Part shown: in pieces, positions 1 through 8,747 of the stretch
How positions within the stretch are numbered: the stretch's first letter is position 1
Layout of the letters: every line of letters starts with the position of its first letter
DNA from: Antarcticimicrobium luteum
GTDB lineage: Bacteria; Pseudomonadota; Alphaproteobacteria; Rhodobacterales; Rhodobacteraceae
Reading direction: 5' to 3'
Length of the DNA: 61,142 nt
Assembly: GCF_004358185.1 (NCBI RefSeq)
Contig: NZ_SMUV01000048.1
Coordinates: 1 to 61,142, forward strand
The notes under the pieces: model-generated
Told to the model about the DNA's origin: nothing
Seen by the model: only the letters and a program-made list of their open reading frames with translations
The model's database searches: none
Program-made: the position numbers and the translations under genes

Positions 1-500
1 GGCCGCTGACATCGGTCTCTAACATCTGGTTTGAGCGCAGAGTTTCAAGTGGGCTTCTGCGATATCCTTGCAAATACACGGGCCGCGGCCACGAGGCGAA
101 TTTCCTGACATTTCTCCCCCTTGGCGTTTTGGTCATCGGGTCTGAACGCCACGCGGCAGGCGAGTCTCTTTGCCGAGGCACTACCGTGTCAGCACCGTCA
201 TCGAGAATGTGACGACCGCGACCGTGATCATGGATCCGGCGATGGCCGACAGGATCGCTCGCGCACTCTCCGCGCCTAGACGCAGAAGCGGTCTCCGGGA
301 TGATGGGGGTTCCGGTCCAATCCTCACGGGCCCCTTCAGGCTGAGGATCATGGCCCCTGAGACTGAAGATCCCGCGCGGCGCTCCGGCGTCGCTTGCGTC
401 AGGACGTTCTGCGAGCACACGAGCTTGCCGAGGCGCGAGTCCCGCAAACACTGCGCTGCGGTGCGCAATTTGGTCGCGCTTCATGAGCGTCGACCGGCCC
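1..500. other. Non-coding or weakly coding left edge
   Basis: No convincing gene is seen in the first 500 bases. The minus-strand stretch 181-351 could encode a 56-residue peptide ending in one hydrophobic helix (AILSAIAGSMITVAVVTFSM), lying downstream of the DeoR gene in the same direction. It lacks a clear ribosome binding site and I do not recognise it, so I leave it as a possible small membrane protein only. Confidence 0.3.
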
Positions 501-1253
501 TCAGGTCACGACATCCACACCGGCCAGACGGAAGGCCGCGATCTGCTCTGTTGCCGCTGCCCGGGTCGTCACGAGCGTGTCGATCTCTCCTACCTCCCGG
601 GACCGGACGCGGCTCGTTTCTCCGAGCTTGCTCTGGTCGGCAAGGATGACCGAGCGCTGCGCCTGTGCCGCCATGGCAATGGCGATCTCGGCTTCCTGCA
701 GATCGTAGAAGAATGCACCCTTGATCGGATGAACCGCGACTGGAGCGGAGAAGCAGAGGTCAACCTGGAACCTGCGGATCTCGGACAGGGTAAGCTCCCC
801 CGCCGTTGCGGGGACGTCGGCAACCATCCTGCCCCCGAGCAGCAGAACCTCCTTGCCGGCGCCCTGAAGCGTCGTCGCGATATCCAGCGAGTTGGTAATC
901 ACCGACACGCCCGACAGTTTCGCGAGTTCGCGGGCAAAGATGGCCGTGGTCGTGCCGGCATCGACCAAGATCGTCTGCCCGGGCTGGATAAGACCGGCCG
1001 CCTTCCGTGCGATCTCGGACTTGGCGCGGATCTGGGCCGTCATGCGCTGGCGGAACGGCTCTTCGGAACGTGGCTCGGGCAGAACCGCACCGCCGTGGAC
1101 ACGGTTGACCTGTCCGTTTTTCTCGAGGTTCAGCAGGTCGCGCCGCACGGTCTCTCGCGAGACCTTTAGCAGGTCCGCGAGATCGTTGGCGTTCACCTGT
1201 CGGTTGGCTGCCAGCATGGACAGGATCCGCTGGTGACGTTCCTCTGCCCACAT
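501..1253 (-). CDS. DeoR/GlpR-family transcriptional regulator
   Basis: A 250-residue regulator that probably represses the adjacent transport operon in response to a phosphorylated sugar or polyol, as DeoR-family proteins usually do. The N-terminal winged helix is clear (RHQRILSMLAANRQVNANDLADLLKVSRETVRRDLLNLE, about residues 5-43, here split by the helix turn), followed by the family signature VNRVHGGAVL and the C-terminal ligand-binding domain with the DAGTTT phosphate-loop motif. The ATG overlaps the permease stop as TGATG, so it is the last gene of the operon and is translationally coupled to it. The ligand cannot be read from sequence. Confidence 0.9.
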   Translation of the reverse strand: MWAEERHQRILSMLAANRQVNANDLADLLKVSRETVRRDLLNLEKNGQVNRVHGGAVLPEPRSEEPFRQRMTAQIRAKSEIARKAAGLIQPGQTILVDAGTTTAIFARELAKLSGVSVITNSLDIATTLQGAGKEVLLLGGRMVADVPATAGELTLSEIRRFQVDLCFSAPVAVHPIKGAFFYDLQEAEIAIAMAAQAQRSVILADQSKLGETSRVRSREVGEIDTLVTTRAAATEQIAAFRLAGVDVVT

Positions 1254-2935
1254 CAGGCCGCGCCCTTGGTCCGGCGGCGGCGTCCCATCAGGGCCAGGAT
1301 CGCCTTCATGCTCAGCAGCGCCAGGCAGACGACCGCCATGACGCAGGTGGAAAAGGCCGCCGCCTGCGAGGTCAGCCCGGCGTCGTCCAGCCGCATGATG
1401 GTCACCGCCGCGACGCTCAGGTCCGGGGTGGTGAGGAAGACCACCGCCGACAGCGTCACCATGGAGCGCATGAAGAGGAAGAAGAAGACCGAGACCAGCA
1501 TCGGCGCGATGAAGGGCGCGACGATGTCGATGGCCGTGCGCCCCAGCCCGGCGCCGATGCTGCCGGCCGCCTCCTCGAGCGCCTGCGGCAACTGGCGAAA
1601 CCCGGTCATCAGGGTCAGGAAGCTCTGGGTGTGGTAGTGGTAGAAGTTGATGATCGCGATCAGCGCCGCCGTGCCGTAGAGCAGGTAGAGGGGGGTTGCG
1701 GTGGAATTGAACGTCAGGATGTAGGCAAGGCCAAGCACCATCCCCGGCACTGCGGCCGGCATCGCCGCCAGCATCTGGATCGCCTGCGCCGCGCCGCGCG
1801 GCAGGCGGCGCAGACCCAGGCCCAGCAGGAAGACTGCCAGCGTGCCCCCCGATGCCGCCATGAGCGAAATCACGATGGTGATCCAGAGCGACGAATAGCC
1901 ACCAGCCAGCCTGATGTCGTAGTGCTTGGGCGAAAGTGCCATGTTGTAGGGCCACAGGGTGACGAAACTGGCGTAGACCACGATGCCGATGACCGCGACG
2001 ATCGCCGCGCAGATCAGCAGCGACAGAGCTGCCATGACGATGTCGCGCAGCGGCGCGAAGTCCGGCCGGTAGAGCACCTGCCCGGTGGCCTGTCCGGTCT
2101 GTTGCCGCTTCATTGCCTGTCGCTCGATCGCATAGGAGACAACCGTGGGCAGCAGCAGCATGATGCCCACCACGGCCCCCATGTTGAAGTTCCGCTGGCC
2201 GACCACCTGCGAATAGATCTCGGTGGCCAGCACCGAATAATCCCCGCCGATCACCGCCGCGTTGCCGAAATCGGTGATCGTGATGGTGAAACAGACGAAG
2301 GCCGCGTTCAGGAGGCCGAAGCGCGCGGCCGGCAGCGTCAGGTCACGGAACTGGCGCGACGGCGAGGCGCCCATGACCTCTGCCGCTTCGTAGGCCCGCG
2401 CGTCCAGCAGGACCAGCGCCGCGCCGATGATCATCACCGCCTGAGGCAGGGCATAAAGGGTGTTCGCGATCAGCAGCCCCCAGAAGCCGTAGATCTCGAT
2501 CTCGATACCGAGCGCCCGGCTGATCACGCCGTTGCGTCCCAGCAGGAAGATCAGCCCGAGCGCCTGCACCAGCGAGGGTGCGAGCAGCGGCAGGACAATG
2601 ACGCCCCGGATCATCCACTTGCCCGGGAAGGCGCAGCGATGAAGCCCGTGCGCGATGATGAACCCCAGAAGCACGCTGAGCGCTGTCGTGGCGCCGCCCA
2701 TGAGCATCGAATGCAACGTGGCGCGCCAGAATCCCGATGAGCCCAGAACCCGGCTGTAGTTCTCGAAACCGTAACCGTCCCCGACCGTCACGGATCGCAG
2801 GAACACGACCGCCATCGGGTAGAGAAAGAACAGGGTGAGCCCGAGAAGCGGCAGCCCGACACAGACAAAGGTCAGCACCCGGTCTGCGTCCGGCCCCCGG
2901 CGTGCGGAAGAAGCGGCCGTCTCGACGGCGCTCAT
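1253..2935 (-). CDS. ABC transporter permease, fused two-domain type
   Basis: An inner-membrane permease of 560 residues with about 12 hydrophobic segments, built from two fused BPD_transp_1 domains as in the FbpB/ThiP/AfuB group of importers. Both EAA cytoplasmic loops that dock the ATPase are visible: EAAEVMGASPSRQFRDLTLP at about residue 183, and a second one containing EEAAGSIGAGLGRTAIDIVAP near residue 455. Its start overlaps the end of the ATPase gene by four bases (ATGA). One gene for both membrane halves is normal for this subfamily. The substrate is not determined by the permease; see the binding protein. Confidence 0.9.
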   Translation of the reverse strand: MSAVETAASSARRGPDADRVLTFVCVGLPLLGLTLFFLYPMAVVFLRSVTVGDGYGFENYSRVLGSSGFWRATLHSMLMGGATTALSVLLGFIIAHGLHRCAFPGKWMIRGVIVLPLLAPSLVQALGLIFLLGRNGVISRALGIEIEIYGFWGLLIANTLYALPQAVMIIGAALVLLDARAYEAAEVMGASPSRQFRDLTLPAARFGLLNAAFVCFTITITDFGNAAVIGGDYSVLATEIYSQVVGQRNFNMGAVVGIMLLLPTVVSYAIERQAMKRQQTGQATGQVLYRPDFAPLRDIVMAALSLLICAAIVAVIGIVVYASFVTLWPYNMALSPKHYDIRLAGGYSSLWITIVISLMAASGGTLAVFLLGLGLRRLPRGAAQAIQMLAAMPAAVPGMVLGLAYILTFNSTATPLYLLYGTAALIAIINFYHYHTQSFLTLMTGFRQLPQALEEAAGSIGAGLGRTAIDIVAPFIAPMLVSVFFFLFMRSMVTLSAVVFLTTPDLSVAAVTIMRLDDAGLTSQAAAFSTCVMAVVCLALLSMKAILALMGRRRRTKGAA

Positions 2936-3987
2936 GCCGGGCTCTCGGCCATTTGGCGGGCCATGTCATCGGCCACCCAGGTGCAGGCCTCCGGCGCGAT
3001 GCTCAGGGTTACACGATCGCCCTCGCGGCAGGGGGCCGCGCCGTGGGTTTCGACGATCAGCGGCCCGACCGCGCTGTCCACCTCCAGCCGTCGCAGGTTG
3101 CCGAGAAAGCTGATGCCGCGCACGGTGGCGGTGGCGCTGCCGTCCGGGGCCGGGATCAGGCCGATCTGCTCGGGTCGGAGGCAGGCAACGACCCTGTCAT
3201 CCGGCCCCTCCGGTCGCGTTGCCAACAGAGCCGGGAACGCGCGCCGTACCGCGTCTGTGGAGAGCAGGTTGCTTATCCCCATGAACTCCGCGACAAAACG
3301 GGTCTTCGGGCGTTGATAGAGGTCTTCCGGTGTCCCGGCCTGCACCACGACCCCGTGGTTCATGCAGATGATCTTGTCGGCCAGAGCCAGCGCCTCCTCC
3401 TGGTCGTGGGTGACCATCAGAGTGGGTATTCCCAGCGTGCGCTGAACGTGAAGGATTTCGCCTCGCAGCTCGGCCCGGACCTTGGCGTCCAGCGCCGACA
3501 GCGGTTCGTCCAGCAGCAGCAGGCGCGGATCGACGGCGATGGCCCGAGCCAGGGCGATCCGCTGTTGCTGACCGCCCGAGAGCTGGCCGGGATATTTGTC
3601 GGCGACATCCGGCAGCTTCACCAGCTCCAGCAGTTCCGCCACCCGTCGCGCCATCTCGGACCGGGAGGTTCCGCGGATCTTCAGCCCGTAGCCGATGTTT
3701 TCCGCCACCGTCATGTTGGGAAACAGCGAGTAGGATTGGAACACGATCCCGAATCCCCGCTTGCGCGCCGGCAGGTCGGACAGGGCCGCGCCCTCCAGCA
3801 GGATGTCGCCGCCATCCAGCCTGGACAGCCCGGCGATCAGCCGCAGCAGCGTCGTCTTTCCGCAGCCCGACGGCCCCAGCAGGCAAACGAATTCGCCCTG
3901 TTCAATCTCGATCGATACGCTGTCGAGCGCGGTAAACGGGCCGTAGGTTTTCGTCGCGTTGCGGACGGTCAGATACATGGTGTTCAC
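2932..3987 (-). CDS. ABC transporter ATP-binding protein (FbpC/PotA type)
   Basis: Cytoplasmic ATPase of 351 residues energising the adjacent importer. Walker A GPSGCGKT is at residues 38-45, the Q-loop glutamine at 84, signature LSGGQ at 136-140 and Walker B LLLLDEP at 156-162, followed by the H-loop (THDQEEAL). The C-terminal hundred residues form the regulatory TOBE-like domain typical of iron, spermidine and phosphonate importers. I use the GTG at 3987, which has a GAAG motif five bases upstream; an in-frame ATG at 3978 is the alternative. A 9-bp hairpin separates it from the binding-protein gene. Confidence 0.9.
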   Translation of the reverse strand: MNTMYLTVRNATKTYGPFTALDSVSIEIEQGEFVCLLGPSGCGKTTLLRLIAGLSRLDGGDILLEGAALSDLPARKRGFGIVFQSYSLFPNMTVAENIGYGLKIRGTSRSEMARRVAELLELVKLPDVADKYPGQLSGGQQQRIALARAIAVDPRLLLLDEPLSALDAKVRAELRGEILHVQRTLGIPTLMVTHDQEEALALADKIICMNHGVVVQAGTPEDLYQRPKTRFVAEFMGISNLLSTDAVRRAFPALLATRPEGPDDRVVACLRPEQIGLIPAPDGSATATVRGISFLGNLRRLEVDSAVGPLIVETHGAAPCREGDRVTLSIAPEACTWVADDMARQMAESPA

Positions 3988-4003
3988 GTCTACTTCAGAT
4001 TTG

Positions 4004-4027
4004 GCGCGGGCCCGGAAAGGCCCGCGC
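4004..4027 (-). terminator. Intra-operon hairpin between binding protein and ATPase
   Basis: A perfect 9-bp inverted repeat (GCGCGGGCC, six-base loop, GGCCCGCGC) lies in the 66-base gap after the binding-protein gene. It has no U-run. Such hairpins commonly protect the upstream message or cause partial termination, giving more binding protein than ATPase and permease; that role here is inferred. Confidence 0.55.
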
Positions 4028-4053
4028 GCAGGGAGCGGCCGCCCGGACCGCGA

Positions 4054-5061
4054 TCAGCGGCCCAGCTTTTCCTTCCAGGTGGCCTTGACGGCGGTCTGGT
4101 TCTTGGCCGCCTGGACGAAGTCGATATCCGCAAGGATCGTCGAGATATCCGACGGCAGGCCGGCATCCTCGGCCGCTTGCGAGGCATCGGCACCCGGCAC
4201 GGTGATCAGCGCCTTGTACTGCTGGTAAAGGCCGATCGCCTCGTCCGACATGGTCCAGTCAAGGAAGGCTTTCGCCGCCTCCTTGTTGTCCGAGCCGGCC
4301 ATCAGGCCGGAGGCCTCGAGCTCATAGCCGACGCCGCCTTCGGGGAAGACCATGGCCAGTGGATAGCCTTCCGCGACGGATTGCATCGCGGTGAAGGCGA
4401 GGGAAATCCCGACGGTGTATTCGCCGACACGGGCGGACTTGCAGGGCTTTGAGCCGGACGAGGTGTACTGCGCCATGTTCGGGTCGATCGCCTCGAGCTG
4501 CGCCCAGCCCGCCTCTTCGCCCATGCTTTGCATAACCGCGTTCACGTGCAGATACCCGGTGCCGGAGGAATTCGGGTCAGGCATCAGGATCTCGCCCTTG
4601 AAGGCGGGGTTTTCGAGGTCTTTCCAGCTTGCCGGCATCGGCAGGCCCTTTTCCTCCAGCCGCGCGGTGTTGACACAGAACGCGCCCATATAGCCGATCG
4701 GTGCGAACCACTTGCCGCCTTCGTCGCGGAACTTGGCGGGCAGGACATCGACGCCCTGGGCCGCGTAGGGTTCCAGCATTTCAAGGATCTGGGGATCCAT
4801 CATGGCGCTGACGGCCCATCCCCAGACCACATCGGCCTGCGGGTTGCCCGCCTCGGCCAGAAGACGCGCGCCGAGCTTGCCAGTGGACAGGCGCAACACG
4901 TTGATGTCGGTGTCGGGCATCGCCTTCTGCGCCGCCTCGACATAGGCCGCGATTTCCTCTTCTTCGAGGGCGGTGTAGACGGTGATCGCGTCAGCAGAGG
5001 CTGCTGCCGCCGAACACAGGGCGACCATCGAAGCCGCGGTGAGTTTGGTCCAGATCGTCAT
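4054..5061 (-). CDS. ABC transporter periplasmic substrate-binding protein (FbpA/AfuA-like fold)
   Basis: A 335-residue type II periplasmic binding protein and first gene of the four-gene operon. The ATG at 5061 has AAGGAGAG nearby and begins a signal peptide (hydrophobic TAASMVALCSAAAASA, cleavage near residue 23). The mature protein begins ITVYTALEEEE, as in iron, 2-aminoethylphosphonate and hexose-phosphate binding proteins of this superfamily. Automatic annotation often says iron. The neighbouring HisN-type phosphatase and DeoR regulator instead suggest a phosphorylated organic substrate, by analogy with AfuA, a hexose-phosphate binder once annotated as ferric. The ligand remains unproven. 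Confidence 0.85.
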   Translation of the reverse strand: MTIWTKLTAASMVALCSAAAASADAITVYTALEEEEIAAYVEAAQKAMPDTDINVLRLSTGKLGARLLAEAGNPQADVVWGWAVSAMMDPQILEMLEPYAAQGVDVLPAKFRDEGGKWFAPIGYMGAFCVNTARLEEKGLPMPASWKDLENPAFKGEILMPDPNSSGTGYLHVNAVMQSMGEEAGWAQLEAIDPNMAQYTSSGSKPCKSARVGEYTVGISLAFTAMQSVAEGYPLAMVFPEGGVGYELEASGLMAGSDNKEAAKAFLDWTMSDEAIGLYQQYKALITVPGADASQAAEDAGLPSDISTILADIDFVQAAKNQTAVKATWKEKLGR

Positions 5062-5180
5062 TGTCGTCTCTCCTTGTTGGTCCAAGCGTTCCTGAGCCGG
5101 TACCTGCCCCTGCGGCGCGGGTCTTCGCCGAGACCCGTTCTGATTGCCACGCCCGCTGCGTCTGGGTTTGGGTATATTTG

Positions 5181-5213
5181 TGTAGTCTTGCACTTTTGTG
5201 CAGTTTGTCTACA
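5181..5213. promoter_or_regulatory. Nested inverted repeats in divergent promoter region (possible DeoR operator)
   Basis: The AT-rich region between the importer operon (minus) and the phosphatase gene (plus) contains TGCAC-TTTT-GTGCA at 5189-5202, flanked by TGTAG (5181-5185) and CTACA (5209-5213). The repeats sit between the two start codons at 5061 and 5272 and are the best operator candidate for the operon's own DeoR protein. Confidence 0.45.
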
Positions 5214-5271
5214 GATTAATTTCCGTAACGGACCGCGACGACCTATCAGACCGCACAAACTGGGAAAATTT

Positions 5272-6060
5272 ATGCAAAGCCCTTCGATACCACTCGAACC
5301 GGAGATGCTGGCGCGGTTTGCCGATGAACTCGCCGACGTGACCGACGCCATGGCGATGAGCTATTTTCGTAAACCTCTGGACGTGGAGAGAAAGGCCGAT
5401 CAATCGCCGGTCACCCTGGCGGACCGCGCCATCGAGGCGAAGATGCGTGAAAGGATCGCTCAGAAGTTTCCGGCACATGGGATCCTTGGCGAAGAGCACG
5501 AGAACACCCGCCTGGAATCTGCGCATATCTGGGTGCTTGACCCGATAGACGGGACAAAGAGCTTCATTTCAGGCATGCCGACTTTCGGCACACTGATCGC
5601 CTGCCTTTCCGACGGGGCCCCCGAACTTGGCGTCATCTCGATACCGCCGACCGGCGAACGCTGGATGGGGCTGCACGACAAACCGACAACACTGAACGGT
5701 ACCCCCTGCCACACCAGCGGTCGGACCAGACTGGCTGACGCGACACTCTACACCACGACGCCCGACACGTTCGACGCGGCGGGAAGCGGGAAATTCGAGG
5801 CGCTGTCGGGACAGGTCGGCATGCGCCGTTTCGGGGGGGATTGTTATGCCTACGGGTTGCTGGCCTCGGGTCACGTCGACCTCGTGTTCGAAATGGGCCT
5901 GCATCCTTACGATTACATGGCCTTGGTGCCAGTGATCGAAGGCGCCGGCGGCGTCATCACCGACTGGCAGGGAGGCCCCCTGGGCCTGCACTCGGACGGC
6001 CATGTCATCGCCGCGGCCAGCGCGGCCCTTCACCAGGAGGCACTGGCAGCTTTGTCCTGA
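5272..6060 (+). CDS. Inositol monophosphatase-family phosphatase, HisN (histidinol-phosphatase) type
   Basis: A 262-residue Mg-dependent phosphomonoesterase. Metal motifs are GEE (73-75) and DPIDGT (90-95), and the second motif reads PYDYMALVPVIEGAGGVITDW with Asp214, the wording typical of HisN-type histidinol-phosphatases rather than of inositol phosphatase SuhB. Members act on histidinol phosphate, inositol phosphate, nucleotidyl phosphates or sugar phosphates, so the substrate is open. It is divergent from an ABC importer with a DeoR regulator and no histidine genes are near, which argues for a catabolic role on an imported phosphate ester. The ATG at 5272 is preceded by only a weak GGGAAAA ribosome site. 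Confidence 0.8.
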   Translation: MQSPSIPLEPEMLARFADELADVTDAMAMSYFRKPLDVERKADQSPVTLADRAIEAKMRERIAQKFPAHGILGEEHENTRLESAHIWVLDPIDGTKSFISGMPTFGTLIACLSDGAPELGVISIPPTGERWMGLHDKPTTLNGTPCHTSGRTRLADATLYTTTPDTFDAAGSGKFEALSGQVGMRRFGGDCYAYGLLASGHVDLVFEMGLHPYDYMALVPVIEGAGGVITDWQGGPLGLHSDGHVIAAASAALHQEALAALS

Positions 6061-6263
6061 ACCGGGAGAGCGTTCAGACACCCGCGCGTGAATTGTCCAA
6101 GGGTCTGCGGACGGCGCTTGGTAGAGATGACGTCGGAACAAACGTCGGGTTCGGGGCAGGCAGTTGTCATCCGCCGTGCGGCGCATGAGCGGCGGAAGCA
6201 GGCCGATCGCGTCACTTTCTTGATCCATCAGCATCTAGCATAGGCCGTGGCGGAATACCTGGG

Positions 6264-6549
6264 TCAGTCCCGCGCCCATCCGCCTGCCACCAGTGCGCAG
6301 GCCAAATCGCGACCATTCGGCAGATCGCAGCGCGCCACGAACCGGCGATAGCGATCCACGTCCATCACTTCGCATCGCAGTTCGATCCCATGAGCCCCCC
6401 GGCGCCGCCTGGGGCTCTGGCCCGCCAGCCTCGTGCATCTCGGCTGCGTCGATGCTTCAAAGCCAAATGGCGATACCACCCGCGCGCAGGTCGTCGCCGT
6501 CTATGACGGCGTAGGTGAGCAGCAGGAGTATCGCGGCGGCGGCATTCAT
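6264..6549 (-). pseudogene. Decayed thermonuclease-like (SNase family) gene
   Basis: Reading from the ATG at 6549, a short hydrophobic N-terminus is followed by VIDGDDLRAGGIAIWL, then an in-frame TGA at 6459-6457 exactly where the family has the Trp of LWGIDAPE, then SIDAAEMHEAGGPE in the same frame. The match then moves to another frame for ELRCEVMDVDRYRRFVARCDL and ends DLACALVAGGWARD. Together these are the Ca-dependent nuclease fold with one nonsense codon and at least one frameshift. The catalytic DGDT is also altered to DGDD. It is probably non-functional. Confidence 0.75.
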
Positions 6550-6745
6550 TTTATGAAGCGTGCAGTGGTTCGGTGAACCTGACGAAGGTTAAGAACCTTG
6601 GACAAACCGTGAAAACACCCCGTTTACAAAGCGTCCTGCTGTCCAAAAATCATTAACTTGGCCAAGGGCGCACTTGTTACACCGAAGATGTCGGGAGTTC
6701 GGATCTCTCATCACCCACCAACCCATCCCCGCGTGTCGTGGAGGG

Positions 6746-6763
6746 CTGTGCGAATTTGCACAG
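6746..6763. promoter_or_regulatory. Inverted repeat upstream of pirin
   Basis: CTGTGC-GAATTT-GCACAG, a perfect 6-bp inverted repeat with an AT-rich six-base centre, lies 79 bases before the pirin start codon. It is a plausible operator; the binding protein is unknown. Apart from the decayed nuclease gene I see nothing else in 6061-6841. Confidence 0.35.
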
Positions 6764-6841
6764 TTCGTATGGTTTTTCTCGAGTGGTTTGCGTTGATGCG
6801 CGAACCTAGGTTTATCCTGCCCCCAGACAGGAGACCGCAAG

Positions 6842-7780
6842 ATGAGCTGGAACCCCGCCCTTGACCCGCAATTGCCCGCCGCCGGCACGCTGGATGCCGT
6901 CGAGACCGTGATCGTGCCGCGGGCCCGTGACCTTGGCGGCTTCGAGGTGCGCCGCGCCTTGCCCGCCCCGCGCCGGCAGATGGTCGGTCCTTTCATATTC
7001 TTCGATCAGATGGGCCCGGCCGAGTTTCTGACCGGTCAGGGGATCGACATCCGCCCGCATCCGCATATCGGACTGGCCACGGTGACGTATCTCTACAAGG
7101 GCCGGTTTCATCACCGGGATTCGCTGGGCACCGACCAGTGGATCGATCCGGGCGCGGTCAACCTGATGACGGCCGGCCATGGGGTGACCCATTCCGAACG
7201 CGTCGACGGGGACATGCTCAAGGCGCCCTATGACCTCTTCGGCATTCAGACCTGGATCGCGCTTCCCGAGGACCGCGAGGACGGCCCGGCGGGTTTTGTC
7301 CATGCGCCCAAAGACAGCCTGCCGCTGCTGCGGGGCGAGGGCAAGGAGGTGCGGCTGATCCTGGGTGATGCCTGGGGTGAACGCGCCCCGGTCAGCACAC
7401 CGTCCGAGATGTTCTACGCCGATGCCGTGCTGGACCCCGGCGCGGCGATCCCGCTGCCCGACAATCACGAGGACCGCGGCGCCTATGTGATCGCCGGCAC
7501 GATCGAGGTCGCCAGCGAGGTTTTCGGGGCTGGCCGGATGATGGTGTTCCGCCCCGGCGACCGGATCAGCTTGCGCGCCGGGCCGCAGGGGGCGCGCCTG
7601 ATGCTGCTGGGCGGCGCCACGCTGGGCGGGCCGCGCCATATCTGGTGGAATTTCGTCGCCTCCTCGAAAGAGCGGATCGAGGCCGCGAAAGAGGCCTGGC
7701 GTCAGGCCGACTGGGCGCATGGCCGGTTCCGGCTGCCGCCCACGGACAACGCGGAGTTCATCCCGCTGCCGAAGGTATGA
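6842..7780 (+). CDS. Pirin family protein
   Basis: A 312-residue bicupin of the pirin family. The N-terminal cupin has the metal-binding HPHIGLATVTYLYKG segment and the downstream HGVTHSE histidines (about residues 73-122), the canonical pirin pattern; the C-terminal cupin follows (from about 180). Pirins are non-heme iron proteins with varied roles, including quercetinase activity and redox-dependent regulation. AGGAGA lies eight bases before the ATG. No divergent LysR gene, a frequent neighbour of pirins, is present. The specific function here is unknown. Confidence 0.92.
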   Translation: MSWNPALDPQLPAAGTLDAVETVIVPRARDLGGFEVRRALPAPRRQMVGPFIFFDQMGPAEFLTGQGIDIRPHPHIGLATVTYLYKGRFHHRDSLGTDQWIDPGAVNLMTAGHGVTHSERVDGDMLKAPYDLFGIQTWIALPEDREDGPAGFVHAPKDSLPLLRGEGKEVRLILGDAWGERAPVSTPSEMFYADAVLDPGAAIPLPDNHEDRGAYVIAGTIEVASEVFGAGRMMVFRPGDRISLRAGPQGARLMLLGGATLGGPRHIWWNFVASSKERIEAAKEAWRQADWAHGRFRLPPTDNAEFIPLPKV

Positions 7781-7982
7781 TCGGGCCGTGCGCCGTCATC
7801 CGTGCGACGGGCTGCGGGCGGGACGTGCTGATGCCTTGAACCAGGCCGGGCGGGCGCGGTGTTGCGGTCGCCATGCGGGGCGTCAGGACCGGCCTGGCCG
7901 GGCCGGGCGGGCACGGTCCGTCGCCCCGCGCCAATGCGTCCGGGCAGGGCCGAAAAAACCTGCAAAAATCCGCAAACCCGGC

Positions 7983-8009
7983 TTGACGGGGCAGGGGCGT
8001 GGCCATAAT
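7983..8009 (+). promoter_or_regulatory. Putative promoter of the tRNA-Asp pair
   Basis: TTGACG followed 15 bases later by CATAAT resembles a sigma-70 promoter ending about 37 bases before the first tRNA-Asp. It is a visual match only, and the spacer is short. Confidence 0.4.
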
Positions 8010-8045
8010 ACAGCCCAACGTCCGGCGCGTCCGGGCGGGCAGTGA

Positions 8046-8122
8046 GCGGTTGTAGCTCAGTTGGTTAGAGTACCGGCCTGTCACGCCGGGGGTCGCGGGT
8101 TCGAGCCCCGTCAACCGCGCCA
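8046..8122 (+). tRNA. tRNA-Asp (GTC), copy 1
   Basis: A 77-base cloverleaf: acceptor GCGGTTG pairs with CAACCGC, the anticodon loop is CTGTCAC with anticodon GTC, the T-loop is GTTCGAG, and CCA is encoded. Its D-loop reads AGTTGGTTAGA. Identical to the second copy except for one D-loop base. Confidence 0.97.
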
Positions 8123-8175
8123 TCGCTGCCATCCCCGGTCCGGGGGTTATCGGGCCGAAGTCGAAAGACTCATGC

Positions 8176-8252
8176 GCGGTTGTAGCTCAGCTGGTTAGAG
8201 TACCGGCCTGTCACGCCGGGGGTCGCGGGTTCGAGCCCCGTCAACCGCGCCA
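8176..8252 (+). tRNA. tRNA-Asp (GTC), copy 2
   Basis: Same 77-base cloverleaf and encoded CCA as the upstream copy, 53 bases downstream. The only difference is C for T in the D-loop (AGCTGGTTAGA). The pair is probably cotranscribed. Confidence 0.97.
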
Positions 8253-8280
8253 CTTTCGTCGCAAGGAGATTCCTGCAAAG

Positions 8281-8517
8281 ATGGGCGCGCTTTTCGACCG
8301 GATTTCCTGGGAGTTTGCCTTTTTGCTGGCGGTCACGCTGGGGCTGGCCCCCTTTGTGCCCGCGCCGCATGTCTGGGAAAAGCTGCAGATGCTGGCCGAC
8401 GGCACGCTGGGCCGACCCATCGACCTCTTCGATCTGGCGCTGCACGCGGCGCCCTGGCTGCTGTTGCTGGGCAAGGCGGGGCGCTCCTGGCGCCTGCGGA
8501 GCGCCGCGCCGGATTGA
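8281..8517 (+). CDS. Small conserved membrane protein
   Basis: A 78-residue protein with two hydrophobic stretches (AFLLAVTLGLAPFV near residue 13 and ALHAAPWLLLLGKAG near residue 53). AAGGAG lies about ten bases before the ATG, directly after the tRNA-Asp pair. Short proteins of this shape in Rhodobacterales are sometimes labelled RND transporter, which cannot be right for so small a polypeptide. Function unknown. Confidence 0.7.
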   Translation: MGALFDRISWEFAFLLAVTLGLAPFVPAPHVWEKLQMLADGTLGRPIDLFDLALHAAPWLLLLGKAGRSWRLRSAAPD

Positions 8518-8747
8518 CACCCTGGCGCCGCCGCGGCGGACGGGCGCGGGAACGTCTGCGCACCGGGCCTGCCGGGCTTGACACCAATCCGTTACATGAC
8601 TGACACTTAATTGAAAACGGTCCGGCAGATTTCGCCGGACGGGTCATGTTTCATTGACGGAGAGAGCAGATTTCCATTCACCTTTCCAAACCCCGGGGCG
8701 GCGTCTCTGATGCGGGACGGCTTCTGAAACTCCTGCTGCGGGACGAT

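Noticed and set aside
501-1955. A 484-codon minus-strand frame starting inside the permease gene
   Set aside because: Its first 234 codons lie antiparallel to nothing conserved and overlap the permease in another frame; the DeoR gene begins at the ATG at 1253.
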